A DNA stretch of 64,000 bases, taken from positions 1 through 64,000 of the forward strand of contig VXSC01000022.1 of NCBI GenBank assembly GCA_009838195.1, given 5' to 3'. A model generated the notes under the pieces. It was not told where the DNA came from. It searched no databases and was given only the letters and a program-made list of their open reading frames with translations. The position numbers and the translations under genes were made by a program. The stretch comes from Rhodothermaceae bacterium (GTDB lineage Bacteria > Bacteroidota > Rhodothermia > Rhodothermales > Bin80). Below are positions 1-9,200 of the stretch, one piece after another (within the stretch, counting starts at the first letter, position 1; each line of letters begins with the position of its first letter).

Positions 1-2
1 GA

Positions 3-1004
3 ACGTGTGCGATCCTGGGGGTTGCCGCGAATGGGCTTGAGAATCCGATTCACCGTGATGAAATCACAGGTGGGTTGGCGGAGATTCAGTTCATTCACAA
101 CGCGGTGATCCCGGTTCCGGTGGATGTGTCCCTGGATGGTACGCCACTTCATTCCGGAATGGAATTCCAGAATGCGACCGGGTACACGATGGTTAGCGCA
201 GGATCGCATGAGGTCCGGTTCCAGCCACTGGGTGTTCCTGAAGAGCAGGGAATTACTGTTGAACTCCCAACGCTGCAGGCCGACAAGAGTTATGCAGTCA
301 TCGCTCATGGCACGCTGGTCAGTAATGCGGTGAAGACGATTGAGACCAGAAAGATGTCTACTGCCACCAATATGGTGGAGGCGATTCTGGTCCATGGCTC
401 TGGGGATGCACCGGCGGTAAATGTCAATTTGCTGGATCCCTACAGCAATAACGACTTGGAGCGGATCGTAGCCAGGCAGCTTGCGTTCGACCAGACCACG
501 AAGTATCTCCAGTTTGATCCGGACTTTGTCAATCTCCAGGTGACTGGAGCGGACAACACGGAGATAGCGGTGTTCCAACTGGATCTGTCAGGACGCCAGG
601 GCGAGGCTCTGATCTTGAACCTGTCGAATTTGGCGGCTGCGTTGGAGGTCTACGGCGTCGATGTGAATGGCGATCGGGTTTCCAGCTTTGTCGTGACCGA
701 TGTCATCGACACGGAAGAGCTTCCGACGGAGTTCACGCTGCACGGAAACTATCCGAACCCGTTCAATCCGTCGACCCGGATCCAGTTTGACCTGCCGGAG
801 ACGGCACAGGTGAGTCTGCAGATTGTGGACATGCTGGGTCGGGAAGTGATGACACTGCCGGCGAAGGAATTTGAAGCAGGAGCAAACCGGAGCATTGAGC
901 TCAACGCGGTGAATCTTGCCTCAGGGACCTACCTGTACCGGATGATTGCAACTGGTGCAGAGAGCAGGTATGTGAAGACAGGTCGCATGACACTGGTGAA
1001 GTAA
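3..1004 (+). CDS. DUF4397 domain protein with T9SS type A sorting domain, 5' end outside window
   Basis: The reading frame is open from the window edge, so the N-terminus and any signal peptide are missing. A TTG at 75 is not a credible start because the frame continues upstream of it. The visible part begins with a DUF4397-like stretch (IQFIHNA, then VDVSLDGTPL and VSAGSHEVRF), a beta-rich domain common in exported proteins. The last ~90 residues form a classic type IX secretion sorting domain: NYPNPFNPST, then IVDMLGREV and SGTYLYRM, ending in VKTGRMTLVK. By family knowledge this tail directs export and cell-surface attachment through the Por/T9SS machinery. The substrate or binding role is unknown. 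A strong terminator follows 39 bases after the stop, so this is the end of a transcription unit. Confidence 0.85.
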   Translation, partial: TCAILGVAANGLENPIHRDEITGGLAEIQFIHNAVIPVPVDVSLDGTPLHSGMEFQNATGYTMVSAGSHEVRFQPLGVPEEQGITVELPTLQADKSYAVIAHGTLVSNAVKTIETRKMSTATNMVEAILVHGSGDAPAVNVNLLDPYSNNDLERIVARQLAFDQTTKYLQFDPDFVNLQVTGADNTEIAVFQLDLSGRQGEALILNLSNLAAALEVYGVDVNGDRVSSFVVTDVIDTEELPTEFTLHGNYPNPFNPSTRIQFDLPETAQVSLQIVDMLGREVMTLPAKEFEAGANRSIELNAVNLASGTYLYRMIATGAESRYVKTGRMTLVK

Positions 1005-1042
1005 GGCAGACTGAGTAGCTTAGCTACTCGAGCTTCAACAAG

Positions 1043-1078
1043 GCGCCCCGGTACTGAAAAGTATCGGGGCGCTTTTGG
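1043..1078 (+). terminator. Rho-independent terminator after the T9SS protein
   Basis: A 12-bp stem (1043-1054 pairs with 1061-1072, one G-U pair) with a 6-base loop is followed by a T-rich tract. It closes the transcription unit ending at 1004. The truncated HerA remnant begins just after it, so the accessory island starts at a natural gene boundary. Confidence 0.85.
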
Positions 1079-1095
1079 TTTAGGGGAGGGAGTAT

Positions 1096-1759
1096 GTGAG
1101 AGCGAATCAAGCTGAAAACGGACCACTCGCAATTCTTGACCTGTCATTTGTCCCATCGAAAGCTGTATGTGTCGTAGTAGCAGTACTGGCACGTATGATT
1201 ATCGAAGCGGTCCAATATCACCGTAAGCTGAAAGGCTACGAACTTCTAATGGTTCTGGTACTTGATGAAGCACACACTTTCGTTCATAGGGGGCTTAACT
1301 CCAAAACAGGTTCTGCTCCTGGGCAAACATGCTGCCGAACATTTGAGCGAATTTCAAGAGAGGGTAGAAAATTTGGACTTGGACTTGTGCTTGCATCCCA
1401 GCGTCCATCTGAGATTTCACCAACCATATTGTCTCAGTGCAACACCGTTCTATTACATTGCTTTGTAAATGATAGGGATCAAGATCTGATTAAGCGTCTT
1501 GTGCCGGATAGATTGGGAGAACTCCTCCGAGAGCTTCTGAGTCTAACGTCAAGGCGAGTCATTATGCTTGGCTGGGGTGCACCTGCACCGCTTATGACAG
1601 AAATGCGAGAACTACTGGAAGCTTATCGTCCCCACTCATCTGCCCCTGTATTCTGGGATAGTGGGTAGGGAAGAAAGAATCACCATCAACTGGAAAGAAG
1701 TTGCCGACAACTGGATCTCTCCAACGAAATCAGAAGATGTTCAAGAGGGTATGACTTGA
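1096..1759 (+). pseudogene. Decayed HerA-type ATPase, C-terminal remnant (copy A)
   Basis: The open part (1096-1668, GTG start) encodes 190 residues resembling the C-terminal half of a HerA/FtsK-like hexameric helicase ATPase. It shows a Walker B strand (LVLDEAH), then ERISREGRKFGLGLVLASQRP, SEISPTILSQCNT and a conserved tail. The Walker A half is absent. Comparison with copy B (4985-5558) shows that near 1662 the frame breaks. The homologous tail (a WKEVA-like stretch near 1695, ending at TGA 1757-1759) continues in another frame. HerA proteins work in end resection and in several phage-defence systems with a partner nuclease. This copy cannot make a working ATPase. It is convergent with the membrane protein gene at 1777-2295. 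Confidence 0.8.
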
Positions 1760-1776
1760 TCTCAGACGGAGGTTAA

Positions 1777-2295
1777 CTAATCTGAGGGTTCATGGAATTT
1801 CTCGGGATCCCCGTAACGACGTCGGGTCTCACCCAGCATGCCCTCTCTACTCAGCGGGCACAACTCTTCAATGAAAGATGTCCAATGTTTTTGGCACTGT
1901 GGGTGGGGAGCGTATACGCGTAGTTTCTTCAATTTGAGATTGAGCCGTTCCCTGTCCCGGTATTTGTCACCAGGTGTCCGTTCGGTTCCAGGAGGATAGT
2001 TTTCATCGTCGTTGTTGGTGTTTTGCCACTCCCGTTCTATTTCAGAATACAATTGCTTGAATCTGTTAACAGGTCTCATCGCTTGAATGAAAGAGAAAGC
2101 TGCCCGGGAGATTAAGTATATTATAGAACCAAAGTATCCAAAAAGGAAGAATAAGTATAAGAGGTCTGACAAAGTGATATTCCCCATTGGCCAGATTCCT
2201 GTAAAGCATTCGGCGAAGGGCATCAGTGTTCCAACCGCGGTTATGCCTCCGAATACAAGAACTAATGAGTCCTTGGAGATTATTTTCTTGCGCAT
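1777..2295 (-). CDS. Small two-TM membrane protein of the duplicated module (copy A)
   Basis: This 172-residue protein starts at an ATG and is not a family I recognise. Two hydrophobic segments (about residues 10-32 and 42-70) are followed by a soluble, charged C-terminal half. It is clearly paralogous to the protein at 5555-6073, of identical length. The cytoplasmic block IQAMRPVNRFKQL followed by EIEREWQN and NDDENY is almost unchanged, while the membrane segments have drifted strongly. This shows selection on the soluble part. It sits convergent to the HerA remnant and downstream of the STAND 3' relic. Context suggests an accessory or effector subunit of a defence module, which is inference. 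A small membrane effector is one option. Confidence 0.7.
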   Translation of the reverse strand: MRKKIISKDSLVLVFGGITAVGTLMPFAECFTGIWPMGNITLSDLLYLFFLFGYFGSIIYLISRAAFSFIQAMRPVNRFKQLYSEIEREWQNTNNDDENYPPGTERTPGDKYRDRERLNLKLKKLRVYAPHPQCQKHWTSFIEELCPLSREGMLGETRRRYGDPEKFHEPSD

Positions 2296-2454
2296 GTTTT
2301 GAAGGATTTATTTGCGTTTCAGACTAAAGGTGATGAATAATGTGATTATTCATCTGCTCTGTGGTTCCCTAATTCTGTGATACGACCAGTAACGGGGGAA
2401 GTGTATATTTGATGGCTTGATTCTATACAGAGCTAATCTTGTTTGTGCAAATTA

Positions 2455-2535
2455 TCCCTTCAATTCAAAGATTCGAAATCTCCTTACTTCCGTTCTTGGT
2501 CTCAAAGGTTGTCTACCAATACGAAGTTATTTCAA
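2455..2535 (-). pseudogene. Relic of the 3' end of a second STAND gene
   Basis: These bases match the last codons and 3' flank of the intact STAND gene near 6248-6295: the shared blocks read aaagattc, then tctcc, tacttcc and tggtctc. The reverse strand carries a degenerate version of the final EREVRRL codons, but no frame is open. The rest of 2296-2778 contains only the upstream region of the membrane gene and no convincing gene. The open frame at 2439-2792 has no recognisable protein. Confidence 0.55.
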
Positions 2536-2781
2536 AAGCCTTAGCCTGTTGTGTGATATTGGTGTTTGCATTTGATATCCCGATTGTCGCAAACATAAAC
2601 TTCTGGAATACATCGGCAACTGCCCCAGCCCCACCAATTAATGTTCATCCCTTCCGAATTTGCAGTGGGGATGCGTCAGAAACCAAAGTCTCGAGAAACT
2701 GTACAGCGTCTTTCCATGGTGAAGTTCTTCCCATGCTAATAATTCCCGTAATTATTAATTATTCAGATAGAGATACCAGTG

Positions 2782-4308
2782 ATGATGGATAGATCAAAGT
2801 CACATGTCCAGCACAGGAACGACTACCATGTGAGGGTGAAAAATTTTGGTCCAATTGCTGAAGGTAGTATTGATATTCGGCCTCTGACGGTTTTTGTGGG
2901 TCCGAGTAATACCGGGAAATCGTACTTAGCCACGCTCATTTACGCGTTGCATCGTTGTTTTGCCGCGGATTTAGATGAAACCCCATACAGCTACGCTTGG
3001 AGAATCAGGTCCTCAGGACTCACAGACGAAATCATATCTGATCCAGATATCAAGGAATATCTTGATGCATGGATTTCAAGCGTAAAAAAACAAGATGACA
3101 TGCCCTCGTTCTCAGGGCCAGTTGAGGATGTGATCCGCTCTATGGTTGAAGAGACGGGGGATATGGAAATGTATATAGAGAGAGAATTATATCGGTGTTT
3201 TGGGCTAGAAGCCATTAGAGAACTGATCAGACGGCCCCGAGCACAGTCAGCTGAAGTCATAATAGATCTTCATCGACGAGAGGAACGATGCAATATGCAA
3301 TATCGATTAGGAATTCGTCGTAACGAGTTCAATGTGACCGGTAAGGTAATAGGTTCCAAGCTGCCTTCTCCCGATTTACGGCGATCGCGGGAAGGTATTG
3401 TGCTCCGCAGAAGAATGTATAGTGTACGTAGATCCTCCAAACGTGATGTATTCGATTCTCGGCCTTTGTTGATGTTGGCCGTTATGACGCGGAATGCTCT
3501 GACGAGTTTGCTTAGAAGGCGTGCCTACTATCTACCCGCGGATCGTACTGGTGTCATGCACAGCCATCAAGTTGTTGTTAGTACATTGATCCAGAATGCA
3601 ACCAAAGCTGGACTACGCCCTGCCGTCAATGTGCCCACATTGTCGGGTGTCCTAGCCGACTTCCTCAATCAGCTCATTCAGATGGCAAGTGGGCACGGAT
3701 CTAAGGGGCATGAGAACGGTGACTTACTGGCATCACGGGTGGAGGAGACAGTATTAAGAGGTGGAGTTAACATCGATGCTTCTGAGGCAAACTACCCGCA
3801 TTTTTTTTACAAACCTGAAGGTTGGAAGGCGAAATTGCCTCTGATGCGATCATCGTCTATGGTATCAGATCTGGCGCCAATGATCCTATATCTTAGACAC
3901 GTCGTAAGACCTGGTGATGTAATTATTATTGAAGAACCGGAGTCGCATCTACATCCGGCAATGCAGATCGAAGTGATTCGTCGCTTGGCGGAGATAGTGC
4001 GTTCTGGTATTCAGGTAATTGTTACGACACACAGCGAGTGGGTGTTGGACGAGCTGGCCAATATGGTTCTGAGCTTTCGAAAAGGGGAATCTGAGCAGGC
4101 ATTCGTGAACAAGGCGACAGATAGTCTCAATCCGCGTGAGGTTGGTGTATGGTCGTTCGGACATCAGGAGACTTCTGAAGGAGTGGTTATTAAAGAACTG
4201 GAGTTAGATAAATCGGGCTCATATCCTTCTGGCTTTGACCGTGTGGCCGTTGATCAGCACAACCGATGGGTTGAAGCAGTTGGTGGAATTGAGTTTATGG
4301 ATGAATGA
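2782..4308 (+). CDS. AAA/ABC-type ATPase (AAA_15/AAA_21, OLD-like core) of a two-gene system
   Basis: This ~508-residue predicted SMC/ABC-class ATPase has Walker A GPSNTGKS near residue 40-47 after a VKNFGPIAEGSIDIRPLTVFV strand. It has a signature-like SSSMVSDLAPMILYL stretch, Walker B with catalytic glutamate (VIIIEEPESHLHP, ~380-391) and an H-loop VTTHSEWVLDEL (~414). A ~300-residue insertion with many Arg/Lys lies between Walker A and B. There is no TOPRIM domain, unlike full OLD or GajA proteins. GTG 2779, ATG 2782 and ATG 2785 are all possible starts. The next gene begins inside its stop codon (ATGA overlap at 4305-4308), so the two are translationally coupled. The likely role is a sensor/motor for the partner nuclease in phage or plasmid defence. 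The fold is certain; the role is inferred. Confidence 0.88.
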   Translation: MMDRSKSHVQHRNDYHVRVKNFGPIAEGSIDIRPLTVFVGPSNTGKSYLATLIYALHRCFAADLDETPYSYAWRIRSSGLTDEIISDPDIKEYLDAWISSVKKQDDMPSFSGPVEDVIRSMVEETGDMEMYIERELYRCFGLEAIRELIRRPRAQSAEVIIDLHRREERCNMQYRLGIRRNEFNVTGKVIGSKLPSPDLRRSREGIVLRRRMYSVRRSSKRDVFDSRPLLMLAVMTRNALTSLLRRRAYYLPADRTGVMHSHQVVVSTLIQNATKAGLRPAVNVPTLSGVLADFLNQLIQMASGHGSKGHENGDLLASRVEETVLRGGVNIDASEANYPHFFYKPEGWKAKLPLMRSSSMVSDLAPMILYLRHVVRPGDVIIIEEPESHLHPAMQIEVIRRLAEIVRSGIQVIVTTHSEWVLDELANMVLSFRKGESEQAFVNKATDSLNPREVGVWSFGHQETSEGVVIKELELDKSGSYPSGFDRVAVDQHNRWVEAVGGIEFMDE

Positions 4309-4757
4309 GTCTGAGTGAGGAGATACGGAATGAATTTAAGGAAACATGCATTGTTGACGAAATGGAACGGCCGGAATGCACCTTATGCTTGCGTGGTACT
4401 CCAAGACCATTCCTGTTCATAGATCTTGACCTTCCTGGTTCACCGTTGGGCCCAAGCGATAAACGGTGTGATTTTCTTGCGTTTGTAGACAATGTTGCGG
4501 AAATGCCATGCGTGGCACCAGTGGAGTTTAAATCAACTTGGCGAAAAGAAATATTTGGGCAACTCCAGGCCGGTGCAATAGAAGCAGAAAAATATATTCC
4601 CACTCAGTTGGAATGCCGATTTCGACCGATTGGCGTACTCAACGATTTTCCGAAGGGCCGAAGAAAAATGATTCGGAGGCGTGTATCATTTCGGGACCGG
4701 TCTGAGCCCATACGGCTCATCTTATGTGGTGACAAGCTCATTCAGGCTCTATCATAG
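4305..4757 (+). CDS. Small predicted PD-(D/E)XK nuclease partnered with the AAA ATPase
   Basis: This 150-residue protein overlaps the upstream ATPase gene by ATGA. No named family was recognised, but the core fits the PD-(D/E)XK fold. An N-terminal helix with acidic residues leads to a beta strand with D56 (KRCDFLAF). Then comes the EFK motif (PVEFKS, E74 and K76), followed by a helix with a Gln (FGQLQAGAIEA), typical after the catalytic strand. A basic patch near residues 117-127 (KGRRKMIRRR) could contact nucleic acid. Its size suits a single-domain effector nuclease activated by the ATPase. An alternative is a non-catalytic adaptor, as the assignment rests on motif spacing alone. About 230 bases after its stop hold nothing I recognise before HerA copy B. 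Confidence 0.72.
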   Translation: MSLSEEIRNEFKETCIVDEMERPECTLCLRGTPRPFLFIDLDLPGSPLGPSDKRCDFLAFVDNVAEMPCVAPVEFKSTWRKEIFGQLQAGAIEAEKYIPTQLECRFRPIGVLNDFPKGRRKMIRRRVSFRDRSEPIRLILCGDKLIQALS

Positions 4758-4984
4758 TGAATTCACCAGAGAGTGGTGCCGAACCCGACATCGCTATCTG
4801 CTTGAAAACCTCCCGGGTATAGGATGAATACCTTAGCTGGCATCCTGATATGGCCATGTGTGGGTGGAATTGATGGGAGGATCCCTTAGTTGTAAATATT
4901 AGAATGTTGATGAACTTTACCGAATTGATATGTATTGATTCATCGCAGGTCCGTGCTATGGAGAATCTGAGTGGAGAGGGATGT

Positions 4985-5558
4985 CTAACGGTACCGCAAG
5001 CTGAAGAGCTACCAACTACCGACGGTTCTGGTACTTAATCGAGCGCACACCTTCGTTCATAGGGGGCTTTACTCCGAAGTAAGTTCTGCTTCGAGGCAAA
5101 AATACTGCCAAACATTCGAGCGAATTTCGATAGAGGGTAGAAGATTTGGACTCGGACTAGTGCTTGCACCTCAGCGTCCGTCTGAGATTTCACCGACCAT
5201 ATTGTCTCAGTGCAACACCTTCCTCTTACATCGGATTGTAAATGACAGGGATTAAGATCTAGTTAAGCGCCTTTTCCCAGATGGGTTGGGAGACCTCCTC
5301 CGAGAGCTTCCGAGTCTACCGTCAAGGCGAGCAATTATGCTTGGCTGGGGTGCACCGGCACCGCTTCTAACAGAAATGCAAGAGCTACTGGAAGAGCATC
5401 GGCCCCACTCACCTGACCCGGCATTCTGGGATGTTTGGTCTGGACGGAAAAATTGTACTATTGATTGGAAGGAAGTTGCCGAAAACTGGAGTTCACCTGC
5501 ACAATCTGAAGACGATGCCCAAGCAAGCATGACCTTATCTCCAACAGAGGATAACTAA
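4985..5558 (+). pseudogene. Decayed HerA-type ATPase, C-terminal remnant (copy B)
   Basis: Homologous to the remnant at 1096-1759 but more degraded upstream, with several in-frame stops (for example near 5035, 5080 and 5250). Its 3' part is better preserved than copy A. From 5286 an open frame reads GDLLRELPSLPSRRAIMLGWG and continues without the copy A frameshift to an NWKEVAENW-like tail (here DWKEVAENW) and stop TAA at 5556-5558. That stop touches the stop of the convergent membrane gene. The N-terminal ATPase half is missing. Both copies being broken suggests HerA function was lost at this locus. Confidence 0.75.
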
Positions 5559-6073
5559 TCTAAAGGTTCGTGGAAATGCCTTGGATCCCAGAAATGACGT
5601 TGAGCTTCACCAAGAAGACCCTCTTCGCTAAGCAAACTTAGGTCAAAAACGAATGGTGGCCAATTTTCATCGTCATCTGGATCAGGGGCGTATATACGAA
5701 GTTTGCTCAATTTGCGACTGAGCCTTACCCTGTCACGGTATATGTCGTCAAGAGTCCGGTCAGTACTAAGCGAATAGTTTTCGTCATCATTTTGGATGTT
5801 TTGCCACTCCCGTTCTATTTCAAAATGCAGTTGCTTGAATCTGTTGACAGGTCTCATAGCTTGGATGCGCGAGAATATTGGCGAGCAAACTAAGTACAGT
5901 AGAAACGCAATGCATCCAACCGCGAGGAATAGATACACGAAGGGTGGAAAAGAGATATTTCCCATGAGCCCGGTGTCCGTAATGTATTCGGCGATAGAGA
6001 CCAGTGCCCCGACGGCGGATATGCAACCGAATACAAACTTCCATGAATCCTTGAAATGATTGTTCTTGCGCAT
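5555..6073 (-). CDS. Small two-TM membrane protein of the duplicated module (copy B)
   Basis: This 172-residue protein is paralogous to the product of 1777-2295. Two hydrophobic segments (about residues 12-30 and 44-68) precede the conserved IQAMRPVNRFKQL block, then EIEREWQN and NDDENY. The C-terminal ~70 residues keep the shared RIYAP...FHEP pattern. It starts at ATG 6073, reads away from the STAND gene 3' end and is probably downstream of that gene on the same strand, about 180 bases apart. The family is unrecognised. Conservation of the cytosolic half in both copies, despite HerA decay next door, argues that it works with something other than HerA, possibly the STAND protein. Confidence 0.72.
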   Translation of the reverse strand: MRKNNHFKDSWKFVFGCISAVGALVSIAEYITDTGLMGNISFPPFVYLFLAVGCIAFLLYLVCSPIFSRIQAMRPVNRFKQLHFEIEREWQNIQNDDENYSLSTDRTLDDIYRDRVRLSRKLSKLRIYAPDPDDDENWPPFVFDLSLLSEEGLLGEAQRHFWDPRHFHEPLD

Positions 6074-6251
6074 ATGTTAGATGAATTTATTTGTGTTTCA
6101 GACTAAAGTTGATGAATAAGTTGATTATTGCATCTGATCCGTGGATCTCTAATTTTGTGGAACGGACCGGTAAAGGGAGATATGTATTTCATCGCTTCGG
6201 TTCTACGTGGAGTTAATCTTGTAATGCAGTTGATTGCATCAAATTAAAGAT

Positions 6252-9200
6252 TCAAAGTCTCCGTACTTCCCGCTCCTGGTCTCGAATGATCTCTCGCTCG
6301 AAATAGTCCAGAACCCTCCTACGCATCTTTTCGGCCCATAGGCGTACTCTGGGTTTTGTATGAGTCTCAAGGTATCGGAAAACTTTCTCTAAGCGAGAGT
6401 AATGGTCAGCACATGAATCAATCCAGTGGTAAGGATGAATGTGACTTTCCAATGCCATTTGCACATCGTTACGCTCCCCGAAGTCATCCAGTAGTCGAGA
6501 CATTACAGGATGGAGGCTGGCATAGCCGATTTTGTCTCCTTCCTTGGAGAGAAAAGGGACACACTGAGCCAAAAATGCAGGAGCACCATCTGGATTCACA
6601 TGGCACCAAACGAACAATATGTCTTTGGGAACATCTAGGATCGGTGGATTGAAATCACGCTCAAGGATGTACGGCTGGCCCAGAAAAAATCTCATGCGGT
6701 TCGCGAACTGAGGATTCTCTAAAATGGATCCTCCGACAATCGGCCAAACAATATCTGGAAAACCTGTTAGCATTCTGTTAAGCACAGAATCCGGCTTGGC
6801 CCTAGCCGGATAAAACAAGTCATACTGATCTCCGCGGGTAAGAGCTCTAGCAAGCTGTAGAGCCGTAGTGCAAGCATCAGAATCCTCGCGGCCTTTAGCC
6901 AGCATTGGGCGAATAATCTTTTTGAAGTGATATTCTACCATGTCTGGTTGAATTCCAGACATCTTTACCTGCGGAGGGGGCCTGAATTTCGCCGTGTCCC
7001 AACGACCGGCATTGTAAATCATTTTTTGAAGTTGGGGCCGAAAATCTACTATTTTGAAAATATGCGGTTTGGCTCTTCCCTTACTTTTTTCATCTTCTTC
7101 ACTATCAAGAATCCGGCCCAACATGGTGACTGCAATCGCGTAGGACGGAGCACCATGGTCAAGCATTACGTCAAGAAACAGTGAAAGCTTGTCAGGTGAG
7201 ACATCTTTAAGCACCCGTGTGGAGGCCCAACGGTGCAGATCCCATGGTGCCAAAGTACCTCGATTCAGAGCGTCTATAGCATGGTCAATGTCTTGGGGCT
7301 TAAGACCGGCTCGGCCGCAAATCATTGGAACGACTGGAGCGAGATCGGGCGATTCAATCGCCCTCATCTTGAATTCTTCAACCGCATCCTGAAATATCTC
7401 TGGGAGGCCCGCAACAAATCCCACAAGTAGATCATAATTCCGGTTGGATGCAGGGACATCTTTTACGGCTTGGGCAATTGGTTCTAGCCATGTGAGTGGT
7501 AACGGTGTACACTCCGCAAGTGCGTTCCCGAGTTCATCAGCTATAAATTGTCTTCCTTGACTGATCTTGGGCAGGATTTCCTTGAGAGTTGATGAATCCT
7601 GCACCAGCTCGATGGCCAATGATCGGGCGATGGTATGACGGTGCTGATATTCCTCCTCGCCCGAACGTTTCTTGTCCGTGGATTCGGGCATGGGAGGTTC
7701 GGTCACTTGAAGCCGAACTCGTTTCCGAAGGCTTTTCGGCTCAAGCTTATTAACTAAAGACCGAACCCTGTTTAACGTACTATCATCAATACCCTCTTTG
7801 TCGTAGGTGAGAACAACCTTCAATTGTCGAAGTGCCATGGTCCAAGAATGGCCCTCATGAACAACCACGGAAATAATTTTCTCCACATCCTCAAGGAATC
7901 CGTCATCAACCAGAGATGAAATTGAGCGGCCGAGATCCGAACGAGCCTTCTCCCCCACATCGTCGTTTCGCATTGCAAGCTCTCCAAGTAGCTTTACGCA
8001 TCCCAAGCAATATTCATCCCTTTCTTGATTTGAGGCTGGAAGCCATGATTCCAATGCTCTTCGAGAACCCTGAATTTCTGGTCCTACCATGCGGAAATAC
8101 TTCTTCATCATCTTGCTGCCCTCGTCCAGAGCATCAACGACATATTTTAGTTGTTCTTTATCGCTCGTTTCACTCGACTCATCAATCATCTCATCAAGAA
8201 ACAAGAGTCGAGTTTTGCCATCTGCTTCAGTACCTCCAAGCACAGGTGAGAAGAGTTTTGCGAAGTGCTGAGAAGTATCTGGAGGCCAAGAGTATGGTTT
8301 AGAGACCTCTAATCGGAGTAGAAGCCGAGCGCCGACCTTGAAGGATTCTGAGTGGAAGGCGATTATTCGCGACATTCTGACAAGAATACTATGCACAACT
8401 TCTCCATGCAGACTCAGATCGTCTAGGCGGTCTATGTACGGCTTAATCCGTTCGGCGACAGCAGATGAATTAATCTCAGCTAGGGCTGATAGTACCTCTG
8501 CACGATCTGAAAGATGAATACTATTCATCTGGTCGAAGGGACCTTTTGCCCGTAACACATGAGCCGCCACGGTTTTGGCAATCTCCGTGGCATTTAGTTC
8601 AGCGAGACGCCTAGCCGCAGAGACATTGAGGTCAGGGCCAATGTCGCCTGTTAATACCCGATCCCATTTCTCTTGACTCCAGTCGATCCATTGTCGCTCA
8701 GCAAGCCTGACGGCAATGGGGCGCGGTTCAAGCGTCGCCAATCCTCCTCTACGCTTGACGATACCTCGTTGGATGAGCCGTTGAATTCCTTTATATAGTT
8801 CATCAAATTTGAGTCCAAGTTTTGCGATTTTTTCGAGATGGCCCTTATCAACAGACTCCTTTATTGCAACACGATACTCCTTCTCCACAGGCTCAATTCG
8901 TATTGTTCCAAATACCGCGAGTAGTTGAGCTGAATCAAGCAATAGATTGTTATCCCTTGAACCCCTGCCACACACGTATTTGTCTATGAACGCACCATCG
9001 GCAGGATCTATAAGGTGCTTTCCCATGTCAAATTCCTTAGTGATTCGGATCGCGACTTCCGGGAATCCATCCGACAAATGTGCAAGGCGATCCTGATCCA
9101 CGCTCAACATTGTGTTGGCGACATCTTCAACGATAGATTTGATTACTTCCGTGGGAGCATTGTCGATGTAATGGGTGTTCGAACTGATTCGTTCTGGAAT

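Larger units (their letters stand above)
1205..2535. repeat. Diverged direct repeat, copy A (HerA end, membrane protein, STAND 3' end)
   Basis: This segment aligns along its whole length with 4985-6295, offset about 3.78 kb, in the same order and orientation. Shared landmarks are the HerA tail, the convergent 172-codon membrane protein, its AT-rich upstream region (a gtttcagactaaag block in both copies) and the last bases of a STAND gene. Many substitutions and small indels separate the copies, so the duplication is old or the copies were acquired separately. Boundaries are approximate because they were read by eye. Confidence 0.75.
4985..6295. repeat. Diverged direct repeat, copy B
   Basis: Partner of the repeat at 1205-2535, in the same orientation. 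It includes the HerA tail, the 172-residue membrane protein and, at its right end, the last codons of the intact STAND gene. The two copies bracket the ATPase/nuclease operon. Recombination between them could delete or exchange about 3.8 kb of cargo. Ends were estimated by eye. Confidence 0.75.

Noticed and set aside
2439-2792. 117-codon plus-strand frame upstream of the ATPase gene
   Set aside because: No recognisable protein; it crosses the degraded STAND 3' relic and has no family features.
2782-4308. OLD/GajA nuclease assignment for the ATPase
   Set aside because: No C-terminal TOPRIM motif is present; the protein ends shortly after the H-loop region.
7916-8302. 128-codon plus-strand frame inside the STAND gene
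   Set aside because: Antisense shadow of the STAND coding sequence.
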